A stretch of 64,000 nucleotides of DNA from Rhodococcus globerulus NBRC 14531 (GCF_001894805.1 NZ_BCWX01000005.1:372001-436000), one strand, 5' to 3'. Positions 1-9,838 are shown, numbered from the stretch's first letter. A program made the numbers and translations. Notes: generated by a model from the letters alone, not told the origin.

Positions 1-898
1 CGGAGCTGACCAATTGAACTTCGAACGGGACCCCGCCAATTACCGGCGGAGCTCCAAATCTTTCGAAATGCAAAGCCGTGGAGTAGGTTTCACGAAAACT
101 CGTGCGCACTGCGTCGAGCATGGGCGTCGGGCCACAGCAATATACGGCTCCACCTTCCGGAGCCTTTTCCAGAAGATCTGTGGCAGTGGGTAATCCGAAT
201 TCATCGTCAGGCCGCACGAATACTCGTTCCGATTCCCAGGTAGCGATCTCCTCGAGGAACGGCATGGACTCGCGGGAGCGGCCCGAGTACACGAAGTGCC
301 AGTCCATTCCCAATTCCCTTGCAGCCCGGACCATTGCAATGATCGGAGTAATTCCGATACCACCGGCAATGAAGAGTGCACCACCCTCGCCGACAAAGGG
401 AAACCCGTTGCGCGGACCACGAACTGTCACGTGCTCGCCTGGTTGCAGTGCATGCATTTCGACGGAACCACCACCACCGTCGGGAATTCGGCGCACGGCG
501 ACGGTATATCCCCAGCGATCAGCGGGGTCACCGCAGAGCGAATACTGTCGACGCAAACCGGAAGGCAAATGGAAATCCAGATGAGAGCCGGGCTGCCACG
601 GGGGAAGCGGTGAGCCGTCTGCAGACTCGAAGCGCAGGCGGACAACATTCTCGTCTGTCGCCACGACCTCGCGGGCACTGACCATCATGTTCAGCGCGGT
701 ATCCGGGTTGTGACCGGCGATCTTCGGGTTGTAGTCGTATGCCGTCAGAACGCGAAGGTACTTGTCCGCCAACGACTCTGTGATCCGCATAGCCCGATCG
801 GGGCGAGCGCGACCTGCGAGATCTGGCGGAGCCTGGTGCCGCGGAAGACCGTCGTGCCCGATCAGGACGTCCTTGATCCTGGCAATCGACGGAATCAC
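1..898 (-). CDS. PDR/VanB-type ferredoxin reductase family oxidoreductase (3' end outside window)
   Basis: Translating the minus strand from a GTG at 898 gives 299 codons open to the left edge, so the C-terminus is missing. Visible motifs are an FAD/FMN-binding RQYSLC, then GGIGITPI for nucleotide binding, then CCGPTPMLDAV near residue 240. This is the order of phthalate dioxygenase reductase-like proteins, which normally end in a plant-type 2Fe-2S domain that would lie beyond the window. It likely moves electrons from NAD(P)H to a partner oxygenase or hydroxylase. The start overlaps the stop of the upstream PF10118 gene (GTGA), so the two are translationally coupled and probably work together. 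The substrate cannot be read from the sequence. Confidence 0.85.
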   Translation of the reverse strand, partial: MIPSIARIKDVLIGHDGLPRHQAPPDLAGRARPDRAMRITESLADKYLRVLTAYDYNPKIAGHNPDTALNMMVSAREVVATDENVVRLRFESADGSPLPPWQPGSHLDFHLPSGLRRQYSLCGDPADRWGYTVAVRRIPDGGGGSVEMHALQPGEHVTVRGPRNGFPFVGEGGALFIAGGIGITPIIAMVRAARELGMDWHFVYSGRSRESMPFLEEIATWESERVFVRPDDEFGLPTATDLLEKAPEGGAVYCCGPTPMLDAVRTSFRETYSTALHFERFGAPPVIGGVPFEVQLVSS

Positions 899-1788
899 CG
901 TGCCGCCGCCTGCGCAGCCGGCGAGGACGCCAGGTACTTCACGGCCTGAGCCGTCGAACCTTCTTTTCCGGGGTGATACGACTTGGAGAAGTACGTCGAC
1001 ATCCGCTTGACCAGTTCGAAACTGGTGGGGACGGTGCCGCGCTTGCCTGCTGCCACAAAATCCGACAAGTGCGGGCGACGCCGACTCGGCGCCTGGTTGG
1101 CAAGTTCGGGATCGTTGCGCATCAGGAATCGGGTACCGCGGATCCACAACCACACGATGACGGGCGTGACCAGGATCTGAGTGCGGATACGGCGGGTTTC
1201 ACGCTTGTCGAAGTAGCGCATCACGTCGTACGCGACGGAGCGGTGTTCGACTTCCTCGGCTCCGTGCCAACGAAGCAGGTCGAGCATCGTCGGGTGCATA
1301 CCGGCCCGATCCAGACCGTCGGCGTTGAGAACCCAGTCACCGAGAAACGCTGTGATGTGTTCGATGGCCGCGATGATCGCCAGACGCTCGACCAGGTGAT
1401 TCTCGGCTCGCAAGCCTGTCAGGGGACGGGGTCCGAGCAGCTTCGAGAAGGCCCATTCCATCTGCTGCGTGTACGCCGTCGGATCAAGTCCATTTTCTTT
1501 CAGATGGACCAGCACACCGGTGTGAGCACCGGCGTGCATGGCTTCCTGGCCGATGAAGCCGACAACGTCGTCACGAAGTTTCTCGTCCTCGATGAGAGGG
1601 AGTGCTTCCTTGAACGTTTCGACAAACCACTCTTCACCGGCCGGGAGCAGCAGATGCAGCACGTTGAGTACGTGAGTACTGAACGGGTCACCCGGAATCC
1701 AGTGCATTGGCAGGTCGGACCAGTCGAATTCGACATTGCGTGCCTGCAACAAGATGTGATCAGGCTCGGCGTGTACCTTGCTCGGCAT
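895..1788 (-). CDS. PF10118-type metal-dependent hydrolase
   Basis: The 297-residue protein resembles the predicted metal-dependent hydrolase family PF10118. It is rich in His and Glu pairs spaced as in helical metal-binding proteins: GQEAMHAGAH near residue 84, an ENHLVE stretch, AAIEHITAFLGDW, and WHGAEEVEHRSVAYD near residue 177. The E..H and E..EH motifs recall a di-iron or other di-metal helical bundle, so an oxidative role with the coupled reductase downstream is plausible (inference). No signal peptide is seen. The start ATG at 1788 is followed by a normal coding sequence, and the short region before it holds the likely promoter. The true reaction is unknown. Confidence 0.75.
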   Translation of the reverse strand: MPSKVHAEPDHILLQARNVEFDWSDLPMHWIPGDPFSTHVLNVLHLLLPAGEEWFVETFKEALPLIEDEKLRDDVVGFIGQEAMHAGAHTGVLVHLKENGLDPTAYTQQMEWAFSKLLGPRPLTGLRAENHLVERLAIIAAIEHITAFLGDWVLNADGLDRAGMHPTMLDLLRWHGAEEVEHRSVAYDVMRYFDKRETRRIRTQILVTPVIVWLWIRGTRFLMRNDPELANQAPSRRRPHLSDFVAAGKRGTVPTSFELVKRMSTYFSKSYHPGKEGSTAQAVKYLASSPAAQAAAR

Positions 1789-1874
1789 CTGACTACCCCT
1801 TCATGCTCTGTGACACAGTTCACCCAGAACTAGGGTAACTGTAACATGAAGTAATAGGTACAACCAGGCCTTGC

Positions 1875-2408
1875 TCAGCCGTACGTATCGCGAGGTCCGC
1901 GGCCTTTGACGTGCCTTTCGCCCTTACGCCAACTGGGCGCGCTCGGCCCGGTAATCCGTAGTGTCTTCACGACGCCGTCACCCACAGCCACTGCGATTTT
2001 CGCGAGAATCTGGGACTGCATCATCCGCAACTGAGTCGCCCAGGCCGTCGACTCCGCCGAGATGCTCAGAACCCCTTCACGAAGGGAAATGGGCTCGGCG
2101 TGCGCCGAGATGTCTTCACCGACAACCTGCGGCCACCGGCCGAGAACCGTCCCTTCGGACACTCTCGGGGACCAGCCGCGTGATTTGGATACCGCGCTGG
2201 TCAGTGCACCGAACGGTTGTGGGTCGCGGGCATCGGGGCCGGGGCCGGACCACCCTCCGCGTCGACGCGGCCTACCGCTACCGAACTTGGGCGACGACCG
2301 GCCCTGGCCGACAGCTTTGCCGTTGGCCTTAGCCGCAGCACGGGCCTCCTCGAGGGCTCGGCGAGCCAAATCGATACCCCGAAGTTCGGGCTCTTTTTCG
2401 TCAGTCAC
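1875..2408 (-). CDS. dciA: DciA/DUF721 family replicative helicase operator
   Basis: The 177-residue protein matches the DUF721/DciA family (Rv0004 type). DciA helps load the replicative helicase DnaB at the origin in bacteria without DnaC. The N-terminal ~75 residues are basic and Gly/Arg-rich, likely disordered. The conserved domain follows, with [19 protein letters not shown] near residue 88 and a [12 protein letters not shown] helix. The GTG start at 2408 lies inside recF (8-base overlap), so it is coupled to recF. In most actinobacteria gyrB comes next; here a PF10118 hydrolase on the same strand follows instead. Confidence 0.9.
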   Translation of the reverse strand: MTDEKEPELRGIDLARRALEEARAAAKANGKAVGQGRSSPKFGSGRPRRRGGWSGPGPDARDPQPFGALTSAVSKSRGWSPRVSEGTVLGRWPQVVGEDISAHAEPISLREGVLSISAESTAWATQLRMMQSQILAKIAVAVGDGVVKTLRITGPSAPSWRKGERHVKGRGPRDTYG

Positions 2409-3639
2409 GATTCTCGACCCCCTCGGACAAGTCCGTCGTCGCAGACCAGTCTTTCGAGACTATCCGTGAAATACGACCTTCGGGTGTTTCCGATGCTTCG
2501 ACGCCGAACTTGGCTGCCTCGAGTTCGTCCGGAACGTCCTCCGGAACTGCGGCGGTGACAATGACCTGTTCAGCGGTGGCGGCGACCGCAGCCAACGCAC
2601 GGCGACGGCGCCGATCCAATTCCGCAAAAACGTCGTCGAGCAGCAATACGGGGTCACTGCCTTCTGTTCGCAGCAACGCAAACCCCGCTAGCCGCAGCGA
2701 CAACGCAAACGACCACGATTCCCCATGACTGGCAAAACCCTTTGCGGGGCTGTCCCCGAGAATCAACTCGAGGTCGTCACGGTGCGGACCGACCAGACAT
2801 ACACCCCGATCAATTTCCTTGGTTCGCATCACCGACAGTTCGTGATGGAAACGCTCCTCGAGGTACGCGACGTCGTCGATTCCGGGAATCCTTGTGGGAT
2901 CGGTGAATTCAGGATCCAAGGACGTTCCGAGGCTGCTGCGGTATCGCATCGACGCTGGCCTCGATTCCGGCGCTATCGAGCGATACGAGTCGGCAAGGTG
3001 CGGAGCGAGATCGTGAACCAACTCGAGGCGTCCGGCCAACAATTGTGCGCCGTGCGCCGCCAAATGCCCGTCCCACACCTCGAGGGTGGAGAGAACATTC
3101 TCGCCGCTACCGGAACCGCGTCGTAGTGCCCCGCCCGCCGTTTTCAGCAGCGCTGAGCGTTGACGCAACACCTTGTCGTAATCCGCACGTACAGCGGCCA
3201 TTCGAGGGATGCGGAACGTCAACAGTTCGTCGAGATATCGCCGGCGGTCACCAGGATCACCGCGAACCAACGACAGATCCTCCGGCGCAAACATCACGGA
3301 CTGAAGGATGCCGAGTACTTCACGGGGACGCCGCGCCGGCGACTGATTTATCCTGGCGCGGTTGGACTTTCCCTCGATCAGCTCGACGTCGATGGTGAGT
3401 TCACGACCGGAATTGACCACCGTTGCACCGGCAAAAGCGCTAGCGGAACCGTTGCGAATCATCGGGGCATCAGAAGAAACCCGATGAGAGGACAGCGTCG
3501 ACAAGTAGCCGAGCGACTCGAGGATGTTGGTTTTACCGTGCCCGTTGGAACCGAGGAACACAGTGGTTCCCGGTACCAGATCGAGTGTCAGGGAATCCCA
3601 CGAACGGAAGTCCCGCAACGAGAATCTACGAACGAACAC
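2401..3639 (-). CDS. recF: DNA replication/repair protein RecF
   Basis: RecF of 412 residues, an SMC-like ATPase that loads RecA at gapped DNA with RecO/RecR. The Walker A loop is GSNGHGKT at residues 30-37, the signature region lies near [12 protein letters not shown], and Walker B is [16 protein letters not shown] at 3639 is the start used; the sequence before it (GGGCGG) is only a weak ribosome-binding site, and the gene sits 22 bases after dnaN, so it is probably co-transcribed with dnaN. Length and motifs are normal for actinobacterial RecF. Some related genera have a gnd gene between dnaN and recF; none is present here. Confidence 0.97.
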   Translation of the reverse strand: MFVRRFSLRDFRSWDSLTLDLVPGTTVFLGSNGHGKTNILESLGYLSTLSSHRVSSDAPMIRNGSASAFAGATVVNSGRELTIDVELIEGKSNRARINQSPARRPREVLGILQSVMFAPEDLSLVRGDPGDRRRYLDELLTFRIPRMAAVRADYDKVLRQRSALLKTAGGALRRGSGSGENVLSTLEVWDGHLAAHGAQLLAGRLELVHDLAPHLADSYRSIAPESRPASMRYRSSLGTSLDPEFTDPTRIPGIDDVAYLEERFHHELSVMRTKEIDRGVCLVGPHRDDLELILGDSPAKGFASHGESWSFALSLRLAGFALLRTEGSDPVLLLDDVFAELDRRRRRALAAVAATAEQVIVTAAVPEDVPDELEAAKFGVEASETPEGRISRIVSKDWSATTDLSEGVENRD

Positions 3640-3661
3640 TCATGCCGCCCAACAGCAATTA

Positions 3662-4846
3662 TCAGCCTGGAAGTCGAACCGGCATCAGCAGGTAGGTGTA
3701 TTCGCTCGAGGGCGCAGCGAAGTTACCCGACTCGTCCGGTGTCGGATCTTCGTCGGTAGCCGGACGCAGAACTGCGGGACGGCTGGGCGTAGTGAAGCCG
3801 AACAGGACGTTCTCGCTGTGCAGCGAGTTCAGTCCATCCGTGAGGTATCCGGGGTTGAACGCAATGGTCAACGGCTCACCCTGGAACGTTGCGTTGAGAG
3901 TTTCCTCAGCGCGGCCGGCGTCGTCGCCACCAGCGGAGAGCAGCAGTCCCTCGGAAGAGAACTGCAAACGCACCTGAGCGCCACGCTCTGCCACGAGAGC
4001 TACACGCTTGATGGCTTCGATCAGCGGAACAACCTCGACGGTTGCCATGGCCGTGTGCTGCGCCGGCAGAAGCTGGCGGAACTTCGGGAACTCGGCATCG
4101 AGGAGGCGAGTCGTTGTGCGACGACCGTCGTTGACGATACCGAGGAGGCCGTCGTTGCCGATGCTCGAGCCTGAACCGAGAGCCAGCTCGACCGGTGAAC
4201 TTGCGTTTCCGGCAAGCGTTTTCGCGGATTCGGACAGGGTCTTTGCCGGGATGAGAACCGCAGCCTCGACATCGGGGTTTGCCGGCATCCATTCGAGCTC
4301 ACGGACAGCAAGACGGAAACGGTCGGTCGCAGCCAGAACAATGGAATTCTGGGCGATCTCGACGCGAATACCGGTCAACATCGGCAGGGTGTCATCTTTA
4401 CCGGCTGCGATGGCAACCTGACTGATTGCTTCGGAGAACAGATCTACCGGGATGGAACCCGACTGCTGCGGAAGCGTCGGAAGCTGCGGGTAGTCCTCGA
4501 CCGGCATCGTCGGCAGGGAGAACTTTGCGCTTCCGCACGAGATCAGAACGCGAGTGCCCTCGAGGGTGACATCGACAGGCTTGTTGGGCAAGGACTTGGT
4601 GATGTCGGCAAGGAGGCGACCGGAAACCAGGACCTGACCGACAGTGGTGACATCTGCGGAAACGCGAACCTGAGCTGATACCTCGTAGTCGAAACCGGAG
4701 ACCGTGAGTCCCTGTTCGGTTGCATCGAGAAGAACGCCACCGAGTACGGGAACCGGCGGCCTCGAGGGGAGGCTACGGGCAACCCATGCAACTGAATCTG
4801 CGAACTCTTCCCGGGATACGCGAAACTTCAGGCTTCCAAGCTCCAT
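3662..4846 (-). CDS. dnaN: DNA polymerase III beta subunit (sliding clamp)
   Basis: Beta clamp of 394 residues, the ring that tethers DNA polymerase to DNA. It has the three-fold domain repeat of the family; the first domain begins [19 protein letters not shown] and contains [12 protein letters not shown], and the protein ends with the typical [11 protein letters not shown] chose the ATG at 4846 because AGAGGA lies 11 bases before it. An in-frame ATG nine codons earlier (4873) has no ribosome-binding site. The gene is transcribed away from oriC, as usual. Confidence 0.97.
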   Translation of the reverse strand: MELGSLKFRVSREEFADSVAWVARSLPSRPPVPVLGGVLLDATEQGLTVSGFDYEVSAQVRVSADVTTVGQVLVSGRLLADITKSLPNKPVDVTLEGTRVLISCGSAKFSLPTMPVEDYPQLPTLPQQSGSIPVDLFSEAISQVAIAAGKDDTLPMLTGIRVEIAQNSIVLAATDRFRLAVRELEWMPANPDVEAAVLIPAKTLSESAKTLAGNASSPVELALGSGSSIGNDGLLGIVNDGRRTTTRLLDAEFPKFRQLLPAQHTAMATVEVVPLIEAIKRVALVAERGAQVRLQFSSEGLLLSAGGDDAGRAEETLNATFQGEPLTIAFNPGYLTDGLNSLHSENVLFGFTTPSRPAVLRPATDEDPTPDESGNFAAPSSEYTYLLMPVRLPG

Positions 4847-4948
4847 CGCCGGGTAATTCCTCTCGGTAGGCATGTTCTGGTGACAGCAAGTCTGGCACAG
4901 ACGTCAGATGACAAGTTTGGCACAACGGGGTGCGACGCCAACCGTATG

Positions 4949-5406
4949 CCCTCGAGGGGCGATCAGGAAAGCCGAGACGGGGACGAGCGAGGCCCGTTCC
5001 GAGGTTCCTCACAGGAGTTGTCCACAAATCTACTTTTAAAGAGCTTTTCCTAGAAATTTCTCAGTAGTAGTAATAAGTCCTGTGCAATCTGTGGAGTAAC
5101 GGTTGTCGATGCAGGTCTGCCCCCTCGAGGGCTTGTGGACTTCTCGAGGACAGACTCGAGGAGCGATCAGGGCCCTCTGTGCACAGACAAGAAGTTTTCG
5201 GATTACTCCTCGAGATCTCCACAGACTTTCGAAGTTATCCACACAGTTATCCCCAGATGTGAATACTTTCCAGAAGAAACGAAAGGTTTAACTAAATCGG
5301 CGTGTCGAACCCTGGCGTGTCGTGGGTTTGGAGGAATGACCCGCCCTCGAGGGACGCAGTCGACACAGCGGTGCCCCCTCGAGGGAAGGACTTTCCCCCT
5401 CGAGGG
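4949..5406. repeat. Five CCCTCGAGGG palindromes in oriC
   Basis: Perfect 10-base palindromes CCCTCGAGGG occur at 4949-4958, 5122-5131, 5344-5353, 5376-5385 and 5397-5406. Shorter CTCGAG cores lie at 5143-5148, 5155-5160 and 5209-5214. CTCGAG is also common inside nearby genes as Leu-Glu codons, but here it is in non-coding DNA and extended to ten bases. The function is unknown; it could be a protein-binding site or part of hairpins. Confidence 0.8.
5027..5080. other. AT-rich candidate DNA unwinding element
   Basis: The stretch after the DnaA box at 5018-5026 is rich in A/T (ACTTTTAAAG, AGAAATTTCTC, TAGTAGTAATAAG) in an otherwise GC-rich region. Next to DnaA boxes this is where strand opening would be expected. 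Inference only. Confidence 0.5.
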
Positions 5407-5413
5407 GGCACCG
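5369..5413 (-). terminator. Hairpin terminator after dnaA
   Basis: A perfect 17-base inverted repeat (5369-5385 with 5397-5413, 11-base loop) begins 14 bases after the dnaA stop codon. Each arm contains one CCCTCGAGGG palindrome. No T-run follows, as is common for actinobacterial hairpin terminators. Confidence 0.65.
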
Positions 5414-5427
5414 GTAAAAAATGCAGG

Positions 5428-6981
5428 TCAGCGCTTGGAACGCTGCTTGATCCGAGCCGTCAGCTCTTGTACCTGGTCGTACACCTTGCGACGTTCGGTC
5501 ATTTCCTTACGGATCTTCTTGTCCGCGTACATGACCGTGGTGTGGTCACGCCCGAACGTCTGACCGATCTTCGGCAATGACAAATCCGTCAGCTCACGGC
5601 ACAGATACATAGAGATCTGGCGTGCCTGAGCGAGCGGACGGGCCTTACCCGGCCCGCAGAGGTCGTCGATCGACATATTGAAGTATTCGGCCGTCACGGC
5701 CATGATCGTCGCCGCATTGATCTCGAGGCTCGACGAATCAGGCATCAGGTCCCGAAGGACAACTTCCGCCAACGTCAGATCCAGCGGCTGCCGGTTGAGC
5801 GAGGCAAACGCGGTGACACGAATCAACGCGCCCTCGAGCTCGCGGATGTTGCGCTCGATCCGGCTGGCGATCAGCTCGAGGACGTCGTGCGGCACCTCGA
5901 GGCGATCCATCCGCGCCTTCTTGCTCAAGATCGCGATACGCGTCTCGAGTTCCGGCGGCTGAACGTCGGTGATCAGGCCCCATTCGAATCGCGTCCGCAG
6001 ACGCTCCTCGAGGGTGGCCAACTGCTTGGGCGGCCGGTCTGAGGAGACGACGATCTGTTTGTTCGCGTTGTGCAAGGTGTTGAAGGTGTGGAAGAACTCT
6101 TCCTGGATACCTTCCTTGCCTTCGATGAACTGGATGTCGTCGACGAGGAGGACGTCTGTCTCGCGGTAGCGGCGCTTGAATGCCACCTTGCGGTCGTCGC
6201 GAAGACTGTTGATGAAGTCGTTCGTGAATTCTTCCGTGGAGACGTACTTCACGCGCATACCGGGAAAGAGCCGTTGCGCATAGTGACCGGCCGCGTGCAG
6301 CAGATGCGTCTTGCCGAGCCCGGACGCGCCCCAGATGAAGAGAGGGTTGTAGGCCCGGGCGGGCGCCTCCGCGATCGCGACCGCGGCAGCGTGAGCAAAT
6401 CGGTTGGACGAACCGATGACAAACGTGTCGAACGTGTACTTCGCGTTGAGGCTGTTTGCACCGGAATTCGACGAGGACGGCGTCGACGGCGGTTTCGTGA
6501 AGTACGACGGCCACGATTCGTGAACGCTCGCCAATGCTTCTCGGTCGTCGTCGACCTCTTCGCTCTCGGCGGTCTCGGAGTCGGACGGTTCCCCGTCGCC
6601 TTCGGTGAATCGGCGTCGACGGTAGGCGCCGGAACTGCTGACCGATTCGAACTGCCGGCTTCCTGTGCGCTCTTCCGGTTCTGCCGAATCTTCGTCGGGA
6701 GGAGCGATACGGACGCCGAGGCCCTCGACCTGTCCACCGAGATGTCGTCCGAGTGCTTGCAGAATCGGTTCGCGCAGATCGCGCTCGATGGTCTCCTGAG
6801 CGAAGGACGACGGAACCGAGAGGAGTGCAAATCCTTGCGCGAGTGTGAGTGGTCTCACCAGGCGGACGAATGCCTTCTGCTTACTACTCAGTATCGGAAG
6901 ATCGTTCCCGGGGTCATCACTCGTGAGTTCTGCAACCACGTCGACCCAGGCACGTTCGAGCGCGTTGGGATCGTCGTTCAC
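5428..6981 (-). CDS. dnaA: Chromosomal replication initiator protein DnaA
   Basis: DnaA of 517 residues. It binds DnaA boxes at oriC and opens the DNA using ATP. Domain I is the N-terminal ~90 residues, domain II is a long acidic linker ([12 protein letters not shown]), domain III has Walker A GASGLGKT near residue 217 and Walker [10 protein letters not shown], and domain IV holds the DnaA signature [14 protein letters not shown] near the C-terminus. The start is GTG at 6981: GGAAGGA lies a few bases upstream and the protein begins [12 protein letters not shown]. The frame stays open a further 157 codons upstream, but that stretch overlaps DnaA boxes and does not look like protein. Confidence 0.97.
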   Translation of the reverse strand: MNDDPNALERAWVDVVAELTSDDPGNDLPILSSKQKAFVRLVRPLTLAQGFALLSVPSSFAQETIERDLREPILQALGRHLGGQVEGLGVRIAPPDEDSAEPEERTGSRQFESVSSSGAYRRRRFTEGDGEPSDSETAESEEVDDDREALASVHESWPSYFTKPPSTPSSSNSGANSLNAKYTFDTFVIGSSNRFAHAAAVAIAEAPARAYNPLFIWGASGLGKTHLLHAAGHYAQRLFPGMRVKYVSTEEFTNDFINSLRDDRKVAFKRRYRETDVLLVDDIQFIEGKEGIQEEFFHTFNTLHNANKQIVVSSDRPPKQLATLEERLRTRFEWGLITDVQPPELETRIAILSKKARMDRLEVPHDVLELIASRIERNIRELEGALIRVTAFASLNRQPLDLTLAEVVLRDLMPDSSSLEINAATIMAVTAEYFNMSIDDLCGPGKARPLAQARQISMYLCRELTDLSLPKIGQTFGRDHTTVMYADKKIRKEMTERRKVYDQVQELTARIKQRSKR

Positions 6982-7174
6982 GTGGTTCCTTCCGTGTTTC
7001 ACCGACAGCGAGTGCGCTGGCGCTACCGAGCACGTTGCTGCGGCATGGATGTTCGGTGGTGGGGATGTGCGCTGGTGTGACACTTTTGTTATGTCTGTTG
7101 GTGTGTCTGCCACCTGAGGTGAGAAACCTCGTAACAGCCTACGAATATGCCACCTGAACTGTGTTTCCACACAA

Positions 7175-7194
7175 TTATCCACAGATGTGGACAA
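7175..7194. promoter_or_regulatory. Facing pair of DnaA boxes upstream of dnaA
   Basis: TTATCCACA at 7175-7183 and, on the opposite strand, TTGTCCACA at 7186-7194, separated by two bases. They lie about 200 bases upstream of dnaA and suit autoregulation or origin function. Confidence 0.85.
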
Positions 7195-7595
7195 ACGTGC
7201 ACCGAGTCGGTTTATTTGTGGGATTTTTCCTGAGAATCCAACCCGAAGTCGATCTACCTGGCCTTTTGTTGCAACTCGAGGCGTTGGACACTCGGCGGTA
7301 GCGGTGCGTTGATACTCACAGCCCTGTGGATGAATGCCAAAACTTGGGTTTCCGCGTCGCAACCTGACCCCCGGACCGAACGTGCAGATGAGGCCTTGTC
7401 GAGTGCTTCTCTGTCGGAATTGCGTACACCGGGTTTTGTATGCTCTGAGCACCGTTGCGAAAATGTTGCCAAGGTCACACTCGGTGCCTCGCTCGAGGTC
7501 AACGACCTATGCACATCTGGGTTCGAAAATCAGGGATTCGACGACATTCGGCGTGTCGATTCTGCTTCGGAGGAGTGTCCGCCGAATGCGCTGGT

Positions 7596-7624
7596 TTGAC
7601 CTTGGCAACGGTGGTAAGTAACCT
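7596..7624 (+). promoter_or_regulatory. Likely sigma-70-type promoter for rpmH operon
   Basis: TTGACC (7596-7601) and TAACCT (7619-7624) are separated by 17 bases, about 175 bases before rpmH. They fit a housekeeping promoter and a long leader. Prediction by eye. Confidence 0.5.
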
Positions 7625-7797
7625 CGAACAGTCACCCGCTGGTGGTGATCGTTTCGTGCTGACTACATATGTCGGGTCGGAAGGATTATCCAAGCCGCTT
7701 GCCGGGTGGAGAAGACCGTTAGATCCAAGGCGCTCAGGTGGCGCCGATCAATTAGAGGGCGCCGGGAGGCGCCAATGAACTTCGAGGAGTGTTGACC

Positions 7798-7941
7798 GTG
7801 GCCAAGGGCAAGCGGACGTTCCAGCCGAATAATCGCCGCCGCGCGCGTGTTCACGGCTTCCGTCTTCGTATGCGTACCCGTGCGGGTCGTGCAATCGTTT
7901 CGGCGCGTCGCCGTAAGGGCCGCGATTCCCTGACAGCCTGA
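7798..7941 (+). CDS. rpmH: 50S ribosomal protein L34
   Basis: The GTG at 7798 starts a 47-codon frame that reads [20 protein letters not shown] and ends KGRDSLTA, the classic basic L34 of the large ribosomal subunit. GAGGAG lies 8-13 bases upstream as ribosome-binding site. It is the first gene of the rpmH-rnpA-yidD-yidC-jag run, and dnaA is divergent, as in nearly all bacteria. The length is normal. Confidence 0.97.
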   Translation: MAKGKRTFQPNNRRRARVHGFRLRMRTRAGRAIVSARRRKGRDSLTA

Positions 7942-7967
7942 TCTGATTCTGAGATCAGGAGCTCGGG

Positions 7968-8348
7968 GTGTTGCCTGAGCCGTACCGGTTGCGCCGCCAC
8001 TCGGATTTTTCCGTGGCGGTGCGACGTGGTCGTCGTATGGGAAGACGCGACCTTGTCGTGCACGCGTTTGATCGCGAGCAGGTAGAGGCGTTGGTAGTAA
8101 CAAATCACGGTCCCCGATTCGGGCTGATCGTGAGCAAGGCTGTCGGGCCGGCGGTGATTCGACATCGAGTCGCGCGCCGGCTTCGTCATATATGTGCAGA
8201 CCTCGCACAACAGGTTTCACCGGAAACCGATGTGGTTATTCGTGCACTTCCAGGTAGCGCGAGCGCCAGTTCCGATGAGTTGGCCAAGCAGTTGCGCGCA
8301 GGTCTGGGCAAAATGAATCTATTGGTGTCGGTAAGTGAAGAGCCATGA
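7968..8348 (+). CDS. rnpA: Ribonuclease P protein component
   Basis: RnpA of 126 residues, the protein cofactor that helps the RNase P RNA mature tRNA 5' ends. The family core is VSKAVGPAVIRHRVARRLRH near residue 55, the counterpart of the RNR motif, and the protein is very basic. The start is GTG at 7968, 26 bases after rpmH. The stop overlaps the start of yidD by four bases, showing coupling. Confidence 0.95.
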   Translation: MLPEPYRLRRHSDFSVAVRRGRRMGRRDLVVHAFDREQVEALVVTNHGPRFGLIVSKAVGPAVIRHRVARRLRHICADLAQQVSPETDVVIRALPGSASASSDELAKQLRAGLGKMNLLVSVSEEP

Positions 8349-8698
8349 GTACTCCGCTCGATGAGCAGATCGAAACTCCCTCAGCCTCCCGTTTTCTGAC
8401 GGTTTTGAAGGCTGTGCGTCGCGCTCCCGCCACTGTTCTCATCTTCTGTATCGAGTTGTACCGGACGTATGTGTCGCCCCTGCGGATGCCGACCTGCCGG
8501 TTCACCCCCACGTGTAGCGAGTATGCGGTGGATGCCCTCCGTACGCACGGGGCGATCAAAGGCCTTTTCTTGACTGTGGTGCGGTTGGCGAAGTGTGCCC
8601 CCTGGCATTCTGGAGGGTGGGACCCCGTTCCGCCCCGTCGTGGCCGTGATGCGGGTTGCCGCCACCGCGGTCCTATGGACGAACAGAGGAGTACTTAG
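8345..8698 (+). CDS. yidD: Membrane protein insertion efficiency factor YidD
   Basis: YidD of 117 residues. It has the conserved block [19 protein letters not shown] with the invariant cysteines, followed by [13 protein letters not shown]. YidD is an amphipathic peripheral membrane protein that assists YidC-dependent insertion. It sits between rnpA and yidC as usual and overlaps rnpA (ATGA). The ~20-residue tail past the conserved block is Arg-rich and poorly conserved. Confidence 0.95.
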   Translation: MSTPLDEQIETPSASRFLTVLKAVRRAPATVLIFCIELYRTYVSPLRMPTCRFTPTCSEYAVDALRTHGAIKGLFLTVVRLAKCAPWHSGGWDPVPPRRGRDAGCRHRGPMDEQRST

Positions 8699-8702
8699 AG
8701 CC

Positions 8703-9818
8703 GTGCTCAATTTCATTTACTATCCGGTCTCCGCGATTCTGTGGGTCTGGCACAAGGTCTTCGGCTTTGTGTTCGGCGCAGACAGCGGTTTCGCCTGGGC
8801 ACTCGCAGTGGTGTTCCTGGTGTTTACGCTGCGTGCGGTTCTGTACAAGCCGTTCGTGAAGCAGGTCCGCACCACCAGACAGATGCAGGAACTGCAGCCG
8901 CAGATCAAGGCTCTGCAGAAGAAGTACTCAGGTGACCGTCAGCGTCAAGCTGTCGAGATGCAGAAGCTCCAGAAAGAGCACGGATTCAACCCGATCATGG
9001 GTTGCCTCCCGGTCTTGGCTCAGGCACCCGTCTTCATCGGCCTGTTCCACGTTCTACGTTCGTTCAACCGAACCGGAACCGGTATGGGTCAGCTGGGTAT
9101 GGATCCCGCTACGAACGCCAGCACGCCTAACTACGTGTTCAGCGCTGCGGACGTGCAATCCTTCCTGGACGCACGTCTGTTCGGTGCACCGATCTCGGCT
9201 GCGATCACCACCCCCGTCGCACAGCTTCAGGCTTACGTCACCGAGAACGTTCCCGAGTTGCCGTCACGACTGAACATCATCCTGGTTGCAGCTCCGCTGA
9301 TGATCATCGCGAGCATTGCTACGCACTTCAACTCCCGCGCATCCGTCGCCCGCCAGTCCGAAGCTGCCGCAGCGAATCCACAGTCCGCGATCATGAACAA
9401 GCTCGCGCTCTACGTTTTCCCGCTCGGTGTTCTGGTCGGTGGACCGTTCCTGCCTATCGCAATTCTTCTGTACTGGGTTGCCAACAACATCTGGACCTAC
9501 GGCCAGCAGCACCTCGTCTTCCGCAAGATCGATGCCGAAGAAGAAGAGAAGAAGCAAGAAGCGATCTCACGTCGAAACGACAATGCTCCCAAGCCCGGTG
9601 CTCGCCCGAATCCCGCCAAGAAAAAGGGATCTCCGGCAGCACTGAGTGCGACGGAATCATCAGACGAATCCGAGTTGCCCGAGGTATCTCTCAACAAGGC
9701 CGACAAGCCAGCGACCAAGCCCACCGGCTCGGGGGGTGGCGGCGCTTCGTCGAAACCGAAACAGAACCGGCCACAGAGCAATCGCGGTAACTCCCCCAAG
9801 CGCAATAAGCGGCGCTGA
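8703..9818 (+). CDS. yidC: Membrane protein insertase YidC
   Basis: YidC/Oxa1-type insertase of 371 residues, which inserts and folds membrane proteins alone or with SecYEG. The GTG at 8703 is chosen because the protein then begins [14 protein letters not shown], as in other actinobacteria; an earlier in-frame ATG (8595) would run through yidD. Hydrophobic segments lie near residues 5-50, 130-150, 185-215 and 255-300. The charged loop [20 protein letters not shown] is typical. The C-terminal ~80 residues are hydrophilic and end in a basic tail (KRNKRR), expected to contact ribosomes. Confidence 0.95.
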   Translation: MLNFIYYPVSAILWVWHKVFGFVFGADSGFAWALAVVFLVFTLRAVLYKPFVKQVRTTRQMQELQPQIKALQKKYSGDRQRQAVEMQKLQKEHGFNPIMGCLPVLAQAPVFIGLFHVLRSFNRTGTGMGQLGMDPATNASTPNYVFSAADVQSFLDARLFGAPISAAITTPVAQLQAYVTENVPELPSRLNIILVAAPLMIIASIATHFNSRASVARQSEAAAANPQSAIMNKLALYVFPLGVLVGGPFLPIAILLYWVANNIWTYGQQHLVFRKIDAEEEEKKQEAISRRNDNAPKPGARPNPAKKKGSPAALSATESSDESELPEVSLNKADKPATKPTGSGGGGASSKPKQNRPQSNRGNSPKRNKRR

Positions 9819-9838
9819 TCGAGGAAAGAGAACGACCA

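Larger units (their letters stand above)
4847..5427. other. oriC: oriC: dnaA-dnaN intergenic region
   Basis: A 581-base non-coding stretch between dnaA and dnaN, the position of oriC in actinobacteria. Clear DnaA boxes are TTGTCCACA at 5018-5026 and TTATCCACA at 5235-5243, with a near match TTATCCCCA at 5247-5255. Weaker candidates on the other strand are AAGTCCACA (5134-5142) and TACTCCACA (5090-5098). An AT-rich run at about 5027-5080 is the best candidate for the unwinding element. The region also carries five CCCTCGAGGG palindromes and the dnaA terminator, listed separately. Role inferred from position and boxes. Confidence 0.88.
6982..7797. other. dnaA-rpmH intergenic region with DnaA boxes
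   Basis: An 816-base stretch without a convincing gene, between the divergent dnaA and rpmH transcripts. It holds a facing pair of perfect DnaA boxes (7175-7194), a near-match box (TCATCCACA, minus strand, 7325-7333) and the likely rpmH promoter. Just before rpmH, at about 7729-7773, GGCGCC-type repeats could form hairpins in the rpmH leader. Likely roles are dnaA autoregulation and perhaps a second part of the origin. Confidence 0.7.

Noticed and set aside
973..1833. Open frame of 286 codons on the plus strand
   Set aside because: It is the antisense of the PF10118 hydrolase gene and has no recognisable domain or ribosome-binding site.
6070..7080. 336-codon plus-strand frame opposite dnaA
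   Set aside because: Shadow of the dnaA coding strand; composition follows dnaA codons.
6982..7452. N-terminal extension of dnaA to a start at 7452
   Set aside because: The frame stays open but runs through DnaA boxes and has no ribosome-binding site; the GTG at 6981 has a strong one and gives the normal N-terminus.
8214..8227. parS-like GTTTCACCGGAAAC inside rnpA
   Set aside because: Two mismatches at the central bases that ParB needs; probably chance.
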